From Pseudomonas putida (lineage in GTDB: Bacteria > Pseudomonadota > Gammaproteobacteria > Pseudomonadales > Pseudomonadaceae), in contig NZ_CP113097.1 in the NCBI RefSeq assembly GCF_026625125.1, forward strand, positions 4,636,001 through 4,700,000: a stretch of DNA of 64,000 nt, given 5' to 3'. Each line of letters starts with the position of its first letter. The first letter of the stretch is position 1. Both the position numbers and the translations under genes were made by a program. Below are positions 37,223 to 46,500 of the stretch, in pieces. The notes below the pieces were generated by a model. It searched no databases. It had not been told where the DNA came from and saw only the letters and a program-made list of their open reading frames with translations.

Positions 37223-37312
37223 AGGCTTGAAGCTGCAGGCTTGAAGCTGCAAGCCTCAAGCTGCAAGCAAAGGCATCCCCTTGCAGCTTGCAGCTTGCAG
37301 CTCAAAGCTTAG
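37223..37312. repeat. GCTTGAAGCTGCA repeat cluster and inverted repeat
   Basis: Tandem copies of GCTTGAAGCTGCA and AAGCTGCAAGC on the left face CTTGCAGCTTGCAGCTT on the right around a CATCC loop. The region lies between convergent genes (MFS transporter and purT) and would form a long hairpin in either transcript. It shares units with 24137-24170. Confidence 0.75.
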
Positions 37313-38490
37313 AACTCGACCTTGACCGCCTGCGCCGCGCGGGTCGCCTTGGCGCGCGCCGCTTCGATCGACTCATCACGTGCCAGGCACACACCCATGC
37401 GGCGCTGGCCGTTGATTTCCGGCTTACCGAACAGGCGGATCGCAGTATCCGGCTCGCTCAACGCTGCGCCGAGGTTGGCGAAGCTGGTCTGCTGCGACTG
37501 GCCTTCAGGCAGGATCACCGCCGAAGCGCTAGGGCCGAACTGGCGTACCACCGGGATCGGCAGGCCCAGAATGGCACGGGCATGCAGCGCGAACTGCGAG
37601 AGGTCCTGGGAAATCAGGGTGACCAGGCCCGTATCGTGCGGGCGTGGCGAGACTTCGCTGAACCACACCTGATCGCCCTTGACGAACAGCTCGACGCCGA
37701 ACAAACCACGGCCGCCCAACGCATCGGTGACCGCCTTCGCCACACGCTGCGACTCGGCCAAGGCTTTCGGGCTCATCGCCTGGGGCTGCCACGACTCCTG
37801 ATAGTCGCCCTTCTCCTGACGGTGACCGACTGGCTCCAGATACGTGGTGCCGCCAACATGGCGCACGGTCAGCAAGGTGATCTCGTAGTCGAAGTCGATG
37901 AAGCCTTCGATGATCACGCGGCCCTTGCCGGCGCGGCCGCCCTCCTGAGCGTAGTCCCACGACTTCTGCAGGTCGGCATCGCTGCGCAGCAGGCTCTGGC
38001 CCTTGCCGGACGAACTCATCACCGGCTTGACCACGCACGGGTAACCGACATCGGCCACAGCCTTGGCGTAGTCTTCAAAGGTGTCGGCGAAGTGGTACGG
38101 CGAGGTTGGCAGGTCCAGCTCTTCGGCCGCCAGGCGGCGAATGCCCTCGCGGTTCATGGTCAGCTGGGTGGCGCGGGCGGTCGGCACGACGTTGAACCCT
38201 TCGTTCTCCAACTCGACCAGCGTAGCGGTGGCGATGGCTTCGATTTCGGGGACGATGTAATGCGGTTTTTCAGCCTCGATAATGGCGCGCAGGGCGACAC
38301 CATCGAGCATGTTGACCACGTGGCTGCGGTGCGCGACCTGCATGGCCGGTGCGTTGGCGTAGCGGTCCACGGCGATCACTTCGACGCCCAGGCGCTGCAG
38401 CTCGATCACCACTTCCTTGCCCAGCTCGCCACAGCCGCAGAGCAGTACACGGGTCGCGGTAGGCGACAATGGGGTTCCGATACGGGTCAT
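37309..38490 (-). CDS. purT: Formate-dependent phosphoribosylglycinamide formyltransferase 2
   Basis: It formylates GAR using formate and ATP in purine synthesis, an alternative to PurN. The 393-residue ATP-grasp enzyme has the N-terminal [21 protein letters not shown], the [11 protein letters not shown] phosphate loop, and [17 protein letters not shown] near the metal site. Length matches PurT. It is a single gene; its 3' end abuts a repeat cluster. Confidence 0.96.
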   Translation of the reverse strand: MTRIGTPLSPTATRVLLCGCGELGKEVVIELQRLGVEVIAVDRYANAPAMQVAHRSHVVNMLDGVALRAIIEAEKPHYIVPEIEAIATATLVELENEGFNVVPTARATQLTMNREGIRRLAAEELDLPTSPYHFADTFEDYAKAVADVGYPCVVKPVMSSSGKGQSLLRSDADLQKSWDYAQEGGRAGKGRVIIEGFIDFDYEITLLTVRHVGGTTYLEPVGHRQEKGDYQESWQPQAMSPKALAESQRVAKAVTDALGGRGLFGVELFVKGDQVWFSEVSPRPHDTGLVTLISQDLSQFALHARAILGLPIPVVRQFGPSASAVILPEGQSQQTSFANLGAALSEPDTAIRLFGKPEINGQRRMGVCLARDESIEAARAKATRAAQAVKVEF

Positions 38491-38566
38491 TTCAGGTCCT
38501 CGAAGGCGTCCGGGGCCGCGCCAGTCTTAGCGCCGCCCGCTGAAAAAGGACCGGTATTCTACACCA

Positions 38567-39034
38567 TCAGCCGGCCACGGCAGCCCGCCGCGCACGAAAT
38601 GCCATGGCCAGCCACACCGCAGTCACGCCGGCGAACTTGGAGGCCATTGCGGTGCCGATCACGGCCGGTGTCAGGGCACCGATCATGCCGAAGAAAATGA
38701 AGGTATCCACCGGGATGCTCAGTGCCGAGCTCAACCACAAGCGGTCACGCAAGGGGCGCCGGGTGATGCTGAACACCAGCCAGTCGATCAGCTCGGAAAC
38801 GAAGAACGCAGTGGCACTGGCCAGGGCAATGGTCGGCTCGGAGGTCACGTACGACAGCACCAGGGCCAGCAGCATGGCGATCAGCGCGCCATGGCCGTAG
38901 CGGGTCTGCACCATGTCACGCAGGATGAACACCAGCCCGCCCCAGGCGGACCAGATCACGTCCAGATGCGGGGCGCTGGAAAAGGCAAAGTTGATCAGTA
39001 CAACGCTGCTGATGTAAGCGATTAGAAAGAACAT
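38567..39034 (-). CDS. VUT family membrane protein (queuosine-precursor-transporter-like)
   Basis: The family includes proposed uptake systems for queuosine precursors and vitamins. The 155-residue protein has about five TM helices (FFLIAYISSVVLINFAF, LIAMLLALVLSYVTS) and the family blocks ASATAFFVSELIDWLVF and SSALSIPVDTFIFFGMIG. The ATG at 39032-39034 starts with the first TM helix; a start 27 nt upstream is possible. The substrate is inferred at family level only. Confidence 0.75.
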   Translation of the reverse strand: MFFLIAYISSVVLINFAFSSAPHLDVIWSAWGGLVFILRDMVQTRYGHGALIAMLLALVLSYVTSEPTIALASATAFFVSELIDWLVFSITRRPLRDRLWLSSALSIPVDTFIFFGMIGALTPAVIGTAMASKFAGVTAVWLAMAFRARRAAVAG

Positions 39035-39093
39035 GGGCAGTGACCGTCCGGCAAGCGGCACAGATTACCTGATTTTCGAGTCAACCGCAGCGC

Positions 39094-39294
39094 TTACATG
39101 ATCAATCCGGCAGCCACCGCCCGCTCATGGCAACGCTTGAGCACGGCCCGGCGTTCGGTATTGTCCATCCGCCCCCAACGGCCAATCTCTGCCACGGTAC
39201 GCTGGCACCCGGTGCACACATCCTGCTCGTCCAGCGCGCAGATGCTCACGCAGGGCGAAGCGACCGGGCGCTCAGTGGCGATCACCTCACTCAT
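39094..39294 (-). CDS. DUF1289 small cysteine protein
   Basis: The function is unknown. The 66-residue protein has the family pattern [25 protein letters not shown], whose four cysteines (C-x3-C, C-x2-C) suggest metal binding. It overlaps the carbonic-anhydrase-like gene by 8 nt at its start, so the ATG at 39292-39294 and translational coupling are likely. Confidence 0.85.
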   Translation of the reverse strand: MSEVIATERPVASPCVSICALDEQDVCTGCQRTVAEIGRWGRMDNTERRAVLKRCHERAVAAGLIM

Positions 39295-39811
39295 CGTCCA
39301 TCTCCAGGTCCCGCGCATAGCGCTGGGCGTTGTGCACATAGTGCGCGGCGCTGGCCTCGAGCATGCGTTTTTGCTGCTCGGTGAGTTCGCGCACGACCTT
39401 GCCAGGCGAACCCATCACCAGCGAACCATCGGGGATTTCCTTGCCCTCGGGGATCAGCGCATTGGCGCCGATGATGCAGTGCTTGCCGATGCGCGCACCG
39501 TTGAGGATCACCGCATTGATGCCGACCAGGCTGTAATCGCCAACCGTGCAGCCATGCAGCATGGCGTTGTGGCCGATGGTCACGCCCTTGCCCAAGGTCA
39601 GCGGCGAACCCATGTCGGTATGCATCACGGTACCGTCCTGGACGTTGCTGTCCTCGCCGATATCGATCAACTCGTTGTCACCGCGCAGCACCGCGCCGAA
39701 CCACACACTGGCGCGCGCCTGCAGGCGCACCTTGCCAATCAGCATGGCATTGGGGGCGGCCCAACTGGTGGCATGGCTCTCGACCCGCAGGTCGCCCAGG
39801 CGGTATTTCAT
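39287..39811 (-). CDS. Gamma-carbonic-anhydrase-like hexapeptide protein (PaaY/YrdA type)
   Basis: It forms a left-handed beta helix with a metal site; relatives act as carbonic anhydrase or thioesterase, and the activity here is unproven. The 174-residue protein has hexapeptide repeats and the three likely zinc ligands His64 (GTVMHTD), His81 (TIGHNAM) and His86 (MLHGC). The last stretch [18 protein letters not shown] is the usual C-terminal helix. It is 40 nt downstream of the Nudix gene on the same strand. Confidence 0.87.
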   Translation of the reverse strand: MKYRLGDLRVESHATSWAAPNAMLIGKVRLQARASVWFGAVLRGDNELIDIGEDSNVQDGTVMHTDMGSPLTLGKGVTIGHNAMLHGCTVGDYSLVGINAVILNGARIGKHCIIGANALIPEGKEIPDGSLVMGSPGKVVRELTEQQKRMLEASAAHYVHNAQRYARDLEMDDE

Positions 39812-39851
39812 TCTCGCTCCTCAGGGTATCAGCGGCGAAGGGGGGCGCCGT

Positions 39852-40451
39852 TCAGATCTCTACATAACGCTCGGGTGGCTGATGCAGGCTGATGCCTGCG
39901 TCATACAGCAAGTTGACCAGTTCGACGATCATGATCGCCGACAGCCCCCAGATCTTGTATTCGCCATATCGATAGCTGGGCACATACCAACTGCGGCCCT
40001 GGTAATCGATACGGTGGGTGTGGTCACGCGGGTCCTGGCGGAAGAATTCGAGCGGCACGCTGAATACTGCCGCGATCTCTGCATCATTGGCGCGGTATTC
40101 GACGAAATCGGGGATAACCCCGACGAATGGCGTCACTTTCAGCCCATGCAGGGAAATCAGCGGGCTCAGGGGGCCCAGTACTTCCACCAGGCCTGGCGGC
40201 AGGCCGATCTCTTCTTCGGCCTCGCGCAGCGCGGTGAACACCAGGTCGGGGTCTTCCGGGTCGCGCCGGCCACCGGGGAAGGCGACTTCGCCGCCATGGG
40301 TGGAAAGGCCCTTGGCACGCAGGGTCAAGACCAGCTCGGGCGCTTCGCTGCGGGTAATGGGCAGAAGTACCGCAGCCTCGGGGAACCGTCGGTCGGTTTC
40401 CAGTGAAGCTGGTTGGTGGTTGCTCATTCGGCGAAGTAGCTCGTCCAGCAT
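39852..40451 (-). CDS. Nudix hydrolase, CoA pyrophosphatase (NudL/YeaB type)
   Basis: It is predicted to split CoA or its derivatives into 3',5'-ADP and phosphopantetheine. The 199-residue protein has the NudL hallmark HGGEVAFPGGRRDPEDPD directly followed by the Nudix helix ALREAEEEIGL. The ATG at 40449-40451 gives the family length; the reading frame continues upstream without homology. It is divergent from the second Nudix gene. Confidence 0.85.
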   Translation of the reverse strand: MLDELLRRMSNHQPASLETDRRFPEAAVLLPITRSEAPELVLTLRAKGLSTHGGEVAFPGGRRDPEDPDLVFTALREAEEEIGLPPGLVEVLGPLSPLISLHGLKVTPFVGVIPDFVEYRANDAEIAAVFSVPLEFFRQDPRDHTHRIDYQGRSWYVPSYRYGEYKIWGLSAIMIVELVNLLYDAGISLHQPPERYVEI

Positions 40452-40577
40452 TGCGCACTCTCGTTTCCAAGGCCTGCCCTGCATGATGCACCAAAGCCGC
40501 GAAGCACCCAAGCCCTGTACGCTTGCGGCAGGCATGCCTGGCGCGCCAAGATAGCCTGGGCTCAAGGGAAGAACAGC

Positions 40578-41129
40578 ATGAAATTCTGCAGCGCGTGCGG
40601 CCAGCCGGTCATTCAGCGGATACCCGAAGGCGACAGCCGCCTGCGGTATGTCTGCGATCATTGCCAGACCATTCACTACCAGAACCCGAACATCGTCGCC
40701 GGGGTGTTGCCGGTGTGGGGCAGCCAGGTGCTGCTGTGCCGGCGAGCCATCGAGCCCCGCCGCGGCTTCTGGACCTTGCCCGCCGGCTTCATGGAGAACG
40801 GCGAAACACTGGACCAGGCCGCCCGCCGTGAAACTGTCGAAGAAGCCTGCGCCCGGGTCGGCGCGATGGCCCTGTACCAGTTGTTCGACCTGCCGCACAT
40901 CAATCAGGTGCATGTGTTCTTCCGCGCCGAGCTGGCCGACCTGGACTTCGACATCGGCACCGAAAGCCTGGAGGTGCGGTTGTTCGACGAACACGAAATA
41001 CCGTGGGGCGAGCTGGCTTTCCGGACCGTCACACGCACACTAGAATGCTATTATCGCGACCGCATCGGGCAGCATTACCCCATAGGCCATGAGTACCTGC
41101 CACCGATGAACGTTTCGCCCACCACTTAA
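40578..41129 (+). CDS. Nudix hydrolase with N-terminal zinc ribbon
   Basis: It probably hydrolyses a nucleoside diphosphate linked compound such as ADP-ribose or FAD. The 183-residue protein starts with a zinc ribbon (FCSACGQ and VCDHCQT) and has a Nudix box GFMENGETLDQAARRETVEE. The Gly that usually ends the box is Cys (EEACARVG), as in many members of this zinc-ribbon group. It starts 18 nt upstream of the L,D-transpeptidase-like gene's start region end and may be co-transcribed with it. Confidence 0.85.
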   Translation: MKFCSACGQPVIQRIPEGDSRLRYVCDHCQTIHYQNPNIVAGVLPVWGSQVLLCRRAIEPRRGFWTLPAGFMENGETLDQAARRETVEEACARVGAMALYQLFDLPHINQVHVFFRAELADLDFDIGTESLEVRLFDEHEIPWGELAFRTVTRTLECYYRDRIGQHYPIGHEYLPPMNVSPTT

Positions 41130-41147
41130 GCTTGCAGGTACCGCTTC

Positions 41148-41702
41148 ATGCGCTGGTTGTTTGCCCTTTTCTGCCTTTGCGTTACCTCGGTGTCCCAGGC
41201 GGCCTTCACCGAAACCATCATTCGCAAGCCGCAGCCGCCTTTGCCGGCAACATCGCAATCGCAGGCAGCCATGCAGCCGCTGATCGACAAGGTGCTGGTG
41301 ATCAAGTCCGAGCGCCGCCTGCAACTGATCAGCCGTGGCGAACCGCTGAAAACCTACCGTATTTCGCTGGGCAAGCAGCCCAAGGGCGCCAAGCAGCGCG
41401 AAGGCGACAAGAAAACCCCCGAGGGCCTGTACTGGCTGGACTGGCGCAAGCAAAGCGACCGTTTCAACCTGTCCATGCACATCACCTACCCGAACATCAG
41501 CGACGCCGCCCGTGCCACACGCGAAGGCTGGAGTGCCGGCAGCATGATCATGATCCACGGCACCCCGATCAACGACGAGTATCCCGAATGGTATTTCCAT
41601 ACGCTTGACTGGACCGATGGCTGTATCGCCATGCGCAACTCGGACATGCGCGAGGTCTGGGACCTGGTACCAGACGGCACATTGATCGAGATTCGGCCCT
41701 GA
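41148..41702 (+). CDS. Secreted L,D-transpeptidase-like protein (YkuD fold, YafK-like)
   Basis: It is likely to act in the periplasm on peptidoglycan, by cross-linking or protein attachment. The 184-residue protein has a signal peptide (MRWLFALFCLCVTSVSQAA), a YkuD domain (VLVIKSERRLQLISRGE), MIHGTPINDEYPEWYFH and the catalytic Cys motif DWTDGCIAMRNSDM. The stop of the Nudix gene is 18 nt upstream. It lacks the LysM module of some relatives. Confidence 0.85.
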   Translation: MRWLFALFCLCVTSVSQAAFTETIIRKPQPPLPATSQSQAAMQPLIDKVLVIKSERRLQLISRGEPLKTYRISLGKQPKGAKQREGDKKTPEGLYWLDWRKQSDRFNLSMHITYPNISDAARATREGWSAGSMIMIHGTPINDEYPEWYFHTLDWTDGCIAMRNSDMREVWDLVPDGTLIEIRP

Positions 41703-41862
41703 TAGTCCGGCATTCCGGTTGATGCTGTAGGAACCTTCCCACTTCAATCAAGCATCTGCCCTACCGCAGTGTAGGTAGCAGACTGCATCCAATCGACTGG
41801 CAAAATTTTTAGCATCCACGCAAACGAGTACGCAGGCCGTACGCCATTTGCGGGGATCCCCA

Positions 41863-43542
41863 ATGCCATCCCGATACCGCCACATCGCCAGCAGGCTGCT
41901 TGCCTGCTGCATGACCAGCTTGCTGGCCCTGCCACAGGCATTGGCGGACGACCCTGCCAGCCTGCAACTGCGGGATCAACAGCGCACACTGCGCCAGTTC
42001 GAGCAGCAGCAACGGCTGCAGCGCTGGCAACGCCCTCCAGCCGCGCAACCCGATGCCCCCCTCTCGCCGAACCCACCCCGCGACAGCCACTGCTGGGCGA
42101 TCACCGGCGTTCGTCTGGCCGGCAACCGCCAGCTTTCGGCACAGGCCCTTGAGCCGGCCATCCAGGCACTGACAAAACCCTGCCTGGGCATCGCCGACAT
42201 CAATCGCGTGCTCAAGGCCATCACCCAGCGCTACGTGCTCGCCGGTTACCCGGCCAGCCGCCCCTACTTGCGGCAAGCACCAGCGCATGACGCACCGCTG
42301 GACATCGTCATCATCGAAGGCTTCGTCGAATCGATCGAGCTGGATGCCGAGCTGCCGCTTTCCCTGCACAACGCATTCCCCGATCTGCTGGGCAACCCCC
42401 TGTACCTGCCAGACCTAGAGCAGGGGCTGGACCAGCTCAACCGCCTGCGCGCCTACGAGCTCAGTGTCGACCTGTTGCCAGGCGAACTGCAGGGCGGCAC
42501 GCGGGTGCTGCTGCAGCCTCGCCACGTGGCTTCACGCTGGCACCTGGACAGCCGCTTCGATAACCGGGGCAGCCCGTTGACCGGGCGTCACCGCCTGAAC
42601 CTCGGCCTTGGCGTGGACAGCCCCTTGGGCCTGAACGACGACCTGCGCCTGTCGCTGTCCACCACGGTCATCGATGCGCCGGGGCGCAGCCAGGGCGTCG
42701 CCCTCTACTACAGCCTGCCCTACGGCCCATGGACCTTCACGCTGAATGTCGGCCAGCTGCGCTACAACGCGCCGATTCCGCAGGGGCGGTACGACAGCAA
42801 CGGCAGCAGCAGCTACCAGAGCGTCAGCGCCGAGCGCATGCTCTGGCGCAACCAGTACGGCATGCTCAGCGCCAGCGCCCGGCTGGACCGCAAACGCCTG
42901 ATCAACCGCGCCGGCTCTGCCGTCATCGGCCTGCAGAGCCCCACCCTGACCAGCGTGGAGGCCGGGCTCAACCTGCTCTGGCTGGACCACGGCCTGTGGC
43001 ACGCCTACATCGGCGTCGCCCAAGGCACCCACTGGCTGGGTGCCGAGCAACCCGCCAGGCACGCGACAGCGCCAAAGCCCGACTATCGAAAATACCGCGC
43101 CAGCCTGCTGCACCTGCGCCAGGGGCCTGCGAACTGGCCGTGGCGCTGGCAAAGCGAGCTTGGCCTGCAGTACAGCACCGATGCCTTGCCGGCCGTCGAG
43201 CAGATGTTGTTGAGCGACGATTCGGCCGTGCGTGGCTTTCGCCTGCGTACCTACAGTGGCGCCAGCGCCGCCGCCTGGCGCAATACCTTCAGCCAACCGC
43301 TGCCACTGCCCTGGGCCACACCGGCTACGGTGCGCCCCTACCTGGGCCTGGACCTGGGCTGGGAACGGCTGGCGCAAGGCGCTTCGCCGCGCCGGCTGGC
43401 AGGTGCCACGGCGGGTATCGAAGTGACCCTGCCGCACAGCCGGCTGCGCCTGGACTATCAGCGTGCCCTCTATGCCAGCGACCTGCACCGCCCGATGCTC
43501 GAACCCGGATTCTGGGTGCTTGAGTGGGCCCTGAACATCTGA
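41863..43542 (+). CDS. TpsB outer-membrane pore of a two-partner secretion system (ShlB/FhaC/HecB)
   Basis: It transports the haemagglutinin encoded next door across the outer membrane. The 559-residue protein has a signal peptide ending about residue 29 (LPQALADD), an N-terminal helix rich in Gln/Arg (RTLRQFEQQQRLQRWQ), POTRA domains (CWAITGVRLAGNRQLSAQAL; GYPASRPYLRQ), and a 16-strand barrel with the conserved RGFRLRTYSG segment near 460. The ATG at 41863 has GGGGA upstream; a TTG five codons earlier is the only alternative. The gap to the partner gene is 27 nt. Confidence 0.9.
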   Translation: MPSRYRHIASRLLACCMTSLLALPQALADDPASLQLRDQQRTLRQFEQQQRLQRWQRPPAAQPDAPLSPNPPRDSHCWAITGVRLAGNRQLSAQALEPAIQALTKPCLGIADINRVLKAITQRYVLAGYPASRPYLRQAPAHDAPLDIVIIEGFVESIELDAELPLSLHNAFPDLLGNPLYLPDLEQGLDQLNRLRAYELSVDLLPGELQGGTRVLLQPRHVASRWHLDSRFDNRGSPLTGRHRLNLGLGVDSPLGLNDDLRLSLSTTVIDAPGRSQGVALYYSLPYGPWTFTLNVGQLRYNAPIPQGRYDSNGSSSYQSVSAERMLWRNQYGMLSASARLDRKRLINRAGSAVIGLQSPTLTSVEAGLNLLWLDHGLWHAYIGVAQGTHWLGAEQPARHATAPKPDYRKYRASLLHLRQGPANWPWRWQSELGLQYSTDALPAVEQMLLSDDSAVRGFRLRTYSGASAAAWRNTFSQPLPLPWATPATVRPYLGLDLGWERLAQGASPRRLAGATAGIEVTLPHSRLRLDYQRALYASDLHRPMLEPGFWVLEWALNI

Positions 43543-43569
43543 CTGACCCACAACAAAGAGAACGAGAAC

Positions 43570-46500
43570 ATGCTTACACTCTCGCAGATACCCGCTATCC
43601 GTCCCGATACCTTGCGCTGGGCCATTTTTCTCGCCCTGCTCGCCTCCACCAGTGCGCTGGCCCAGAACGGCCTGGAGGCGGCCACCGGCCCTGGGGGTAC
43701 ACCGCTCATCAACAACAACCATGGCGTACCGGTTATCGACATCGTCGCGCCCAATGCCAACGGCCTGTCGCACAACCAGTTCCTCGATTACAACGTCGCC
43801 CGCCCCGGCGTGGTATTGAACAACGCGCTCCAGGCCGGGCAGTCGCAACTGGCCGGCGCGCTGGCGGCCAACCCCCAGTTCCAGGGCCACGCAGCCTCGA
43901 CCATCCTCAACGAGGTGATCAGCCGCAACGCCTCGCTGATCGAGGGCCCACAGGAGATCTTCGGCCGCCCGGCCGATTACATCCTGGCCAACCCGAACGG
44001 CATCACCCTCAACGGCGGGAGCTTCATCAACACCACCCGGGCCGGGTTCCTGGTCGGTACGCCGGAGTTGCAGGACGAACAGCTCAAACACCTCAACACC
44101 CTCAATGCCAGCGGCACTCTGCAAGTGCTCGCAGGCGGGCAGCGCAATGCCGAAGGTGCGCTTGACCTGATCGCGCCACAGCTCGACAGCAAAGGCGTAC
44201 TCCTGGCCCAGGGCGACCTCAACGTCACCGTTGGTCGTAACCGCCTGCGCCACGACGACGGGCAGGTCATCGAGCATCTGCCGGGTACGCCGTCGAGCAT
44301 CGACGCCAACCTGTTCGGCGCCATGCGCGCTGGGCGCATTCGTGTCGTCAGCACTGCCGAGGGCGCGGGGGTGCGGGTGGGGCCGGTGCAGCTCAAGGCC
44401 GACCAGGGCATCACCCTGCAGTCTGCCGGCGCGCTGCAGGTCAGTGGCCATGCAGACCAGTCAGGGGAACTGAGCACCGACCACGGCGCCTTGCAACTCA
44501 CCGCCGCCGATGACCTGCGCCTTGGCGCCGTCGACGGCAAGGCCGAGCGCATCGAGATAAAGGCAGGCAAGAAGCTCACCCTGGACGCCGAAAGCCGCCA
44601 GAGCATCGCCCGCGAGCAGGAAAGCTGGAACAAGAAGTTTTTGTTCATCACCCGCGAGACCTACCAACGCGAACGAACCACCACCGACCAGCACGTGCGC
44701 GGCACACAGCTGCAAGCCAGTGACAGCGTGCTGTTGAAGTCCGGCGCCGACATGCGCCTGGTGGCAGCCGACGTGGCTGCAGGGGGCGACCTGACGCTCG
44801 ACAGCGCTGCCGACCTGGGCATTGCCGCCGGCACCACCAGCCAACGTATCGAGGAGCAGGTACGCCACCGCAAAGACCTGTGGCGCGGCGACAGTGATAC
44901 CAGCCAGTACCAGGAGTCGGCACAAGGCAGCACGCTCAATGCCGCGCGCATGACGGTCAAGGCCGATGACACCCTCACCGTGCAAGGTAGCAAACTGCAC
45001 AGCCGTGCCGACCTGGACATCACTGCCAGGAACGTCGACATCGGCACTACGGCGCTGCAGGAGCAGGGTACAGACCGCAACTACAGAGGCGACCTGGTAT
45101 CGGGCACTTTCTTTGGTGGCCGCAAGGGCAACGATACCCAGGGGCAGCGCCTGGCCGGCAGCGCGGTCACGGCCGATGCCAAGCTGAAGGTTGCGGCCGA
45201 ACAGGTGAGCATCAAGGGCAGCAACGTCCACGGCGCCCAGGACGCGGTGCTGCACAGCGACAAAGGCGCCTTGGCGATCGAGGCCGACCACGCCAGCACC
45301 GTTGCCACCGAGCGCGACAGCAGCAGCAAGCTGTTCGGCCTGATTGGCAACGATCGCGAGCGCACGCAACACAAGCAGCAGGTGTTGAGCAGTGACGTCA
45401 GCTCTGCCAGCAACCTGCGGCTGGCCAGTGCCGAAGACTTGCGTATCCAGGGTTCGAAAGTGACGGCCGCCGGGCATCTGCAGGTCGAGGCCAAGGGCGA
45501 CCTGTCGATTGGCAGCACGCAGTCACGCGATGAAAGCCAAACAAGCAGCCAGCGACGCGGTTTCACGGCCAGCGCCAAACAGACCGAAACGGCCGAAGAC
45601 GGCAAGCCCGAGTCGCGCCAGTACGCCGCAGGCGTTGCTTACGAAGTGGTCACCACCACAGGCCAACAGCGTGAAACATCGCAGGTGGCCAGCGAATTGA
45701 CGGGCGCTACGGTTGGCCTGAACAGCGGCGCGCACCTGCAGGTCAACGGCTCCAACGTACAGGCCAAAGCCGGCGACCTGGACGTGCAGGCCAAACAGCT
45801 GACCCTTGGCGCCACACGCAACGAGCGCGAGTCGTCCAGCGGCTCTACCCACAGCGGCGGCGGCCTGAAGGTGACTGGCGGTATCGACCGGCTGGGCAGC
45901 CTGTTCGAAGGCCATCGCAACAACGAAGGCGTCACCGAGCGCGACAGCAAGACGCAACGCACCCGTTTGCAGGCCAGCGGCGACCTGAAGCTCAGCGCCG
46001 ACGAATTGATCACCGAAGCGGCAAGCGCCAACGCAGGCAACACCCTCGAGATCACTGCCAAACGCATCGACAACCGTGCCGTGCAGGACACCCATGACCG
46101 TGAAGTGCAACGCAATGACGGGTCAGGCAGCCTCGGCGCCAGCCTGGAGTACCGTGACGTGACCCGGCCGATCGAACGCTTGGTCCAGGGTGAAGAAGCA
46201 GCGCGCTTCCAGCAGGCCTCGCCCGAAGACGCAATGGTGGCACCGAGCGGTGGCGGCGACATGACCCTCGACCACCTCAAGCGCTTGGAAAACCAGCGCC
46301 GTGGCTTTGCCCAGGTGAGCGAACTGGCAGGGGCAAGCGTGAAGGTCAAGGCCGATACCCTCGATGACCAGGGCACCGCCTGGCGCGCCAACGCCGGCGC
46401 CCTGCAGGTCGACGCGCAGCACCACCAACTGCGCGCCGCCGAAAACACCCGGGAGGATAGCCTCCAGCGCCTGTCCTACGGTGGCGACCTGCGCGTGGAT

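Noticed and set aside
42532..44451. Minus-strand open frame of about 639 codons over tpsB/tpsA
   Set aside because: It is antisense to two well-supported secretion genes and has no recognisable domain or ribosome binding site.
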